This document shows positions 60,042 to 64,000 of a stretch of DNA of 64,000 nucleotides, one piece after another. Location: positions 7,864,501-7,928,500 of the forward strand of contig NZ_CP031168.1 in the NCBI RefSeq assembly GCF_022354825.1, given 5' to 3'. Each line of letters begins with the position of its first letter. Position 1 is the stretch's first letter. The stretch comes from Paenibacillus sp. H1-7 (lineage in GTDB: Bacteria > Bacillota > Bacilli > Paenibacillales > NBRC-103111). The translations under genes and the position numbers were made by a program. The notes beneath the pieces are model-generated. The model was given only the letters and a program-made list of their open reading frames with translations, searched no databases and had not been told where the DNA came from.

Positions 60042-60722
60042 TTACAGCGGAAGCAAGCTCACATGCGCCCGCTGCTTCAGCGCGGCGACCATGTCGTACC
60101 ATGCCGCCGGCTTGTTAGGCAGCACCGCGTAATAGCGCTCCAGGAAGCCGCTGATGAGTGAAGCAGGGATGGCTTCCACGGTGTCGGCATCGTCGCCGAA
60201 CGGCATGAAGCCGAGATCCAGCTCCTGCACCGCGGCACCGTCATTGTGCCATGACGGGTGCACATACGCGAGGTCCAGCTTGCGGTAGCCCAGATGGGCG
60301 AGCACCTCGCGGCGCACGAACGGGTCCATCGGCTTCACACCGCCGAAGCTGTGATCCTGCGCCAAATACGGGTTGTAAATTTCGGCGAACATGCCGAGCA
60401 GCCGACTGCCCTGCTCCCGAACGAGTGAAAGCAGATCGTTCGTGCGGTGCTTCACGAGAAACGGGCCGATGCCCAGCCCCTCGCGGCCGATGATCGTGAA
60501 ATCCGTCATCGCTACCTGCATATCCTCGTAGTACCGGTATTCGGTGGCTCCGACTACCTGTCCCTCGTAGACGGCGACGAATACCCGGATGCCCGGGTCC
60601 TGCAGCGGCTCCGCCCACAGCTCGTACTCCAGCACTTCCTCCGGCGGAAACACCGTCTGCATCAGCTCGTGCATTTGTTTAAAGTAAGGGTCCGTTATAT
60701 TCGTAATTCGATGGTATTCCAT
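60042..60722 (-). CDS. GNAT family N-acetyltransferase
   Basis: This 226-residue protein has a GNAT fold: FVAVYEGQVVGATEYRYYED and TDFTIIGREGLGIGPFLVKH (the acetyl-CoA binding motif A region, where the glycine run reads REGLGIG), then LLGMFAEIYNPYLAQ. Length exceeds a minimal GNAT domain by about 60 residues. The substrate is not known. GAGAGGAG precedes ATG 60722. It is monocistronic. Confidence 0.82.
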   Translation of the reverse strand: MEYHRITNITDPYFKQMHELMQTVFPPEEVLEYELWAEPLQDPGIRVFVAVYEGQVVGATEYRYYEDMQVAMTDFTIIGREGLGIGPFLVKHRTNDLLSLVREQGSRLLGMFAEIYNPYLAQDHSFGGVKPMDPFVRREVLAHLGYRKLDLAYVHPSWHNDGAAVQELDLGFMPFGDDADTVEAIPASLISGFLERYYAVLPNKPAAWYDMVAALKQRAHVSLLPL

Positions 60723-60813
60723 GTACCAGCACTCCTCTCCATTCTTACTTGCTAGTATAGCAATTGGAACAACTGAATGCCATGACAGGACCGATATTGA
60801 TCAACGACACCTG

Positions 60814-60894
60814 TCAGTTCTTGGCGTCAATGACTGCCATAACGTCCACTTCGACATGAAAGCCGATATCGCTGATGACACGCGTAATGGCTTT
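60814..60894 (-). pseudogene. Possible C-terminal remnant of a RidA/YjgF family gene
   Basis: The minus strand reads 26 codons, AITRVISDIGFHVEVDVMAV then IDAKN and a TGA stop. This resembles the last strand of RidA family proteins, where a VEVDVIAV-like stretch is common. A stop codon lies just upstream and no start or ribosome binding site exists. Too short to be sure. Confidence 0.3.
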
Positions 60895-60989
60895 CTACGC
60901 GCCTAATTACAGCCAACATGCATTCTTTGCCAGTGATCCGGCCATACTATCTCTGTTATTTTTCAATCCGAGACAGGAGGCAGCATGAT

Positions 60990-61172
60990 ATGCCAAGCAG
61001 CAGAGGACATCAAGGTGCACAAGGCATTGGACAAGCGGAGGAGCAGTTGAACGCTCAAGCGCAAGCCGCAGCCGAGATCCAAGGCGCCAACGAGACCGAC
61101 CAGGAAGTATTGGCCGCAGCGAATCAGCAGGACAGCGAGCTGGATGAGATCATCCCGTCGGATCAGGAATAG
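60990..61172 (+). CDS. Small acidic protein, 60 residues
   Basis: This 60-residue protein is Gln/Ala/Glu-rich and hydrophilic (RGHQGAQGIGQAEEQLNAQA in the first third, ending DELDEIIPSDQE-like). No cysteine and no hydrophobic segment are seen. AGGAGGCAGC precedes ATG 60990 and a strong terminator follows at 61213. The composition recalls small spore-associated proteins, but I do not recognise a family. The open frame extends 24 codons upstream without a ribosome binding site. Confidence 0.75.
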   Translation: MPSSRGHQGAQGIGQAEEQLNAQAQAAAEIQGANETDQEVLAAANQQDSELDEIIPSDQE

Positions 61173-61212
61173 CCTCATTACTGAGATCAGCAGCACTGCC
61201 ATTAGGCAGCGA

Positions 61213-61246
61213 AAACAGACACGAAGCATCTCGTGTCTGTTTTTTA
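61213..61246 (+). terminator. Terminator of small acidic protein gene
   Basis: AACAGACACGA / TCGTGTCTGTT perfect stem with a 6-base loop and TTTTT. Confidence 0.9.
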
Positions 61247-61371
61247 TCTTTAATCCGCCCGTCACACCTCCGGTAAAATCGCGAATACCTCCGGCTCGCC
61301 AAGCGAAGCCTTCGCTTGTTCCAACGGCATCGCGTGCGTTTCGCCCTGCTTCCCTGCAGCGCTCGTCCCCC

Positions 61372-61401
61372 AAAAAAAGAACCCTCCTGCACCGGCAGGA
61401 G
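61372..61401 (-). terminator. Terminator of adenine deaminase gene
   Basis: CTCCTGC / GCAGGAG stem followed by GGTTCTTTTTTT on the minus strand. Confidence 0.75.
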
Positions 61402-61425
61402 AGCTCTCCACTGTCTCAATTCGTA

Positions 61426-63144
61426 TTATGATTCCGATCCCACTAGCAGGGGTACAACTTGTCCGCGATTGACATCGATCAGGCCGAAATCGGTGATCTT
61501 CAGCGCCGGGCTGACCGGCAGCGAATGCGTACTGATCGACATGATCGGATTGTAGTGGTTATATCCGAGCGACTCCATCGCCTCGCGGAGGCGCTGCACG
61601 GCCGCAGCCGCCTCCTCCAGCGGCTCCTCCGTCAGGATGCCGCCTACCGGCAGGCGGAGCATCGCGAGCACCTTGCCGTCTTCGACGACGCAGAAGCCGC
61701 CTTGGCTGCGGATCACTTCGTTGGCCGCGAGCATCATATCCTCGGGGCTATGCCCTACCACGAGCAGGTTATGGTTGTCGTGGGAGTACGTCGTTGCCAC
61801 CGCCCCGCGCCGGATCGTGTCGCCCCCGATCAAGCCGTGAGCTCGTGCTCCACTCTTGCCGTAACGCTCGAAGGTGGCGATAAGGCCGTACGGGCTGTCC
61901 TCCCAGCGAACTTCGCCGTCACGAACCTCCACTTCACCGTGATGCTCCTCCGTGAACGTCGAGCCGTTCTTCACCAGCATGACACGGCTGTGGTACATCC
62001 CATCCTTCGCATCGGCCCGGATAGCGAAGTCGGCTTCCGTCAGCAGAGGAAGCTGTACACTTTGGTAAAAATGGGCAGGGAACGCATGCCGATACCCTTC
62101 CGGCTTGTACTCCTTACCGGCATCAAATACTTTCTTACCATTCTTGAACACTTGACCTATGGTCAATTCTTTGGCATCCGATACTAAAATAAAATCTGCA
62201 ATCTTGCCCGGCGCGATTGCACCTCGGTCGCTCAGCTTCATCCGGCGGGCCGGAGTGAAGGTTGCGGCGTAGATTGCCTTTTCTGGCGACATCCCCATGC
62301 CGATCGCCTTGCGGACAATATGATTCAGATGCCCTCTCCGCTGGAACGAATCCGGCATGACATCGTCTGTGACAAAGCAGAAATGCTCCGAAACGTCATG
62401 CTTGATCAAATAGTTCATGACCTCTTCGGTCATCGACTTCTCCTGAATCTCGATGAACATGCCGGCAGCGATGCGCGCTTCCATCCCTTCGATCGATTGA
62501 TGCGTATGGTCGGAATCGATTCCCGCATAAATCACCCGCTGCAAATCGAGATCAAGCAGCTTCGGCACATGGCCTTCTATAATCAGGTCCGGATATTGGG
62601 ACCGTATATGCCTCAGGATTTGATTCGTCTTGCAATCCGGGGCGTTAATGACATCGACATAGTTCATAATTTCGCCAAGGCAAGCGATCCGCTCCGTCTG
62701 CATCAGCCGGTCCATATCTTCAATCTCAATGGAGCCGCCCGACGTTTCGAGCGACGTTGCCGGCACCGAGCTCGGAATCGCATAAATCATATCCGCTACG
62801 CAATGCTTGCTCGCACGGATCATTTCCGTAACGCCAGGCAGCCCGAACACATTCGCCATCTCGTGAGGCTCCGGCACGATCGTCGTGACGCCGTTCTTGA
62901 TCAAGCCGTAGGAGAAAGTATCCGGCGTCACCATCGTGCTCTCGATATGCAGATGGATATCGACCAGGCCGGGAACCATATAGCGCCCCTGCCCGTCGAC
63001 GATTTGGTCCGCTTCGAAGCTGTCCGCTCCGCGCGGACCGATATATAAGAACCTGCCATCCAGGACGGCGGCATTGCCTGGAATGAACCTTTTGAAGTAA
63101 CTGTTATAGATGTTTACATTCTGGATGAATAAATCGACTCGCAT
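61426..63144 (-). CDS. ade: Adenine deaminase
   Basis: This 572-residue metal-dependent amidohydrolase converts adenine to hypoxanthine for purine salvage. The metal motif HLHIESTM is in GLVDIHLHIES. Other family blocks are TTIVPEPHEMANVFG, EGHVPKLLDLDLQRVIYAGI with DSDHTHQS, FVTDDVMPDSFQRRGHL, and the C-terminal GGFCVVEDGKVLAMLRLPVGG. Length matches AdeC of Bacillus. ATG 63144 is preferred since GGGAGG is 6 bases upstream; ATG 63159 is also in frame. It follows the ABC ATPase gene with a gap of 23 bp and is probably co-transcribed. Confidence 0.96.
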   Translation of the reverse strand: MRVDLFIQNVNIYNSYFKRFIPGNAAVLDGRFLYIGPRGADSFEADQIVDGQGRYMVPGLVDIHLHIESTMVTPDTFSYGLIKNGVTTIVPEPHEMANVFGLPGVTEMIRASKHCVADMIYAIPSSVPATSLETSGGSIEIEDMDRLMQTERIACLGEIMNYVDVINAPDCKTNQILRHIRSQYPDLIIEGHVPKLLDLDLQRVIYAGIDSDHTHQSIEGMEARIAAGMFIEIQEKSMTEEVMNYLIKHDVSEHFCFVTDDVMPDSFQRRGHLNHIVRKAIGMGMSPEKAIYAATFTPARRMKLSDRGAIAPGKIADFILVSDAKELTIGQVFKNGKKVFDAGKEYKPEGYRHAFPAHFYQSVQLPLLTEADFAIRADAKDGMYHSRVMLVKNGSTFTEEHHGEVEVRDGEVRWEDSPYGLIATFERYGKSGARAHGLIGGDTIRRGAVATTYSHDNHNLLVVGHSPEDMMLAANEVIRSQGGFCVVEDGKVLAMLRLPVGGILTEEPLEEAAAAVQRLREAMESLGYNHYNPIMSISTHSLPVSPALKITDFGLIDVNRGQVVPLLVGSES

Positions 63145-63167
63145 GCCTGTACCTCCCAAGTAGCTCG

Positions 63168-64000
63168 TTACTCCACCAAAACCAGCTTTTCGCCGGGGAA
63201 CAGCAATCGAACTTCACGGCCGTTCACATAAGGAAACTCCATTTCTTTATTGACGGTAAAATCGCCCAGCGCCGTCTCGACGACATACTGGTAGCTTCTG
63301 CCGAGGAAAGTGCTTACTTTGATACGGCCTGCCAGCGTGTTCGGACCTTTGTCCATCACTTCCTCCGCCGTACCCATCACGACATCGTCAGGACGGATGG
63401 CGCCCTTCTTGCTCTCCAGCGCGCCCGTACCCGGATGCTTGACGACACGGAAAGGAATATCGCCCGCCTTCAGCTCGATTTCATGGTCATTCTCACGCCG
63501 TTCGGTGAAATGGATGAAATTGTTGAATCCGATGAATCTCGCTACAAATTCGGTCTTCGGATATTTAAAGATCGTCGCCGGGTTATCCAGCTGCTCGATA
63601 ATCCCTTTGTTCATAATCGCGACCTGGTCCGAGATGGAGAAGCATTCCTCCTGGTCATGGGATACATAGACCGTTGTAATGCCCAGCTCCTGCTGAATGC
63701 GGCGGATTTCTACCCGCATGTTGATCCGCAGGTTCGCATCGAGGTTGCTGAGCGGCTCGTCGAACAGAAGCAGGTCCGGCTCGATCACGAGCGCACGGGC
63801 GATAGCGACCCGCTGCTTTTGTCCTCCGGACAGCGCCTTCGGATACCGCTTCTCGAAGCCCGCCAAACTCACGACCTCCAGAATCCGGTGCACCCGCTTG
63901 CTGATTTCCGCTTCCGCGACCTTTCTCAGACGAAGGCCGAAGGCGACGTTCTCATATACCGACAAATGCGGGAACAGTGCATAGCTTTGGAACACGAAGC
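63168..64000 (-). CDS. PotA-type ABC transporter ATP-binding protein (5' end outside window)
   Basis: About 277 codons of the C-terminal part are visible; Walker A lies beyond the right edge. The Q-loop FVFQSYALFPHLSVYENVAF is the first visible motif. The signature is LSGGQKQRVAIARAL, Walker B DLLLFDEPLSNLDA and H-loop VYVSHDQEECF. A TOBE domain follows with the family ending VRLLFPGEKLVLVE. It belongs to the spermidine/putrescine, iron or sugar-phosphate importers. The position before the adenine deaminase gene may indicate a purine-related or polyamine substrate, but this is a guess. Confidence 0.93.
   Translation of the reverse strand, partial: FVFQSYALFPHLSVYENVAFGLRLRKVAEAEISKRVHRILEVVSLAGFEKRYPKALSGGQKQRVAIARALVIEPDLLLFDEPLSNLDANLRINMRVEIRRIQQELGITTVYVSHDQEECFSISDQVAIMNKGIIEQLDNPATIFKYPKTEFVARFIGFNNFIHFTERRENDHEIELKAGDIPFRVVKHPGTGALESKKGAIRPDDVVMGTAEEVMDKGPNTLAGRIKVSTFLGRSYQYVVETALGDFTVNKEMEFPYVNGREVRLLFPGEKLVLVE

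Noticed and set aside
60723..60989. A complete RidA gene on the minus strand
   Set aside because: Only 26 codons resemble the family; a stop codon lies just upstream and there is no start or ribosome binding site.

Overview
The window looks like a chromosomal segment of a Paenibacillus-type bacterium (Firmicutes, Bacillales, Paenibacillaceae). This rests on the gene families (CccB-like lipoprotein cytochrome, CtaCDEF/CtaG/CtaM, CvfC-like and YhcN-type proteins, bacilliredoxin, two copper-amine-oxidase-type stalk proteins), on AGGAGG-like ribosome binding sites with frequent TTG/GTG starts, and on hairpin-plus-T-run terminators after many genes. The assignment is an inference from gene content; no rRNA or tRNA gene, CRISPR array, prophage or transposase gene was seen.

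Layout. 1-9.5 kb: the visible part of mutY, an AraC regulator, a lipoprotein cytochrome c, a SIMPL protein, DinB, acpS with a thioesterase, nadE, a bacilliredoxin, two small or unknown proteins, a polysaccharide-deacetylase-like protein with an altered catalytic motif, and a BaiN-type flavoprotein. 9.5-10.9 kb: a gene-free island with three different repeat types. 10.9-24 kb: a GH28 pectinase with a co-transcribed unknown protein, a stalk-domain protein with a decayed copy beside it, CDF transporter, Nudix, IclR plus aldolase, PepSY protein, SPL-type radical SAM protein, and a divergent AraC/GH4 pair. 24-31 kb: ZIP and DMT-type transporters, malic enzyme, a membrane thioredoxin divergent from a PCYCGC lipoprotein, and an OmpR-type two-component system. 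31-36.6 kb: the caa3 cytochrome oxidase operon ctaCDEF and the assembly genes ctaG and ctaM. 37-46.7 kb: YhcN-type lipoprotein, a DEAD-box helicase with a 28-residue tandem-repeat tail, a guanylate-kinase-like protein, a CvfC-like protein, a beta-lactamase-fold hydrolase, an SGNH esterase, thiN and an ABC exporter. 46.7-54.5 kb: a second repeat locus, DUF554, SulP, CorA, and a GT2-recQ-rnhA run. 54.5-64 kb: an AraC remnant, a TetR-controlled ABC-2 export operon, a second stalk-domain protein, GNAT, a small acidic protein, adenine deaminase and the end of a PotA-type ATPase gene.

How genes work together. The oxidase subunits, their assembly factors and the cytochrome c lipoprotein serve aerobic respiration. 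The GH28 enzyme, the GH4 enzyme and the AraC regulators suggest plant polysaccharide use. TetR, ATPase, permease and HlyD-type adaptor form a self-contained export system. RecQ, RNase H1 and MutY are genome maintenance.

Most notable non-coding structure. Two loci, at 10047-10225 and 46770-46948, share an exact 179-bp architecture: four copies of a 20-bp module (CGGAC-N6-TCCGTTATT), two forward and two reverse, with identical 31/37/31-bp spacing but different spacer sequence. Both lie between convergent genes. A separate 209-bp imperfect palindrome (30944-31152) interrupts the terminator of the ctaG-ctaM unit and is flanked by 18-bp direct repeats, which looks like a non-autonomous mobile hairpin element.
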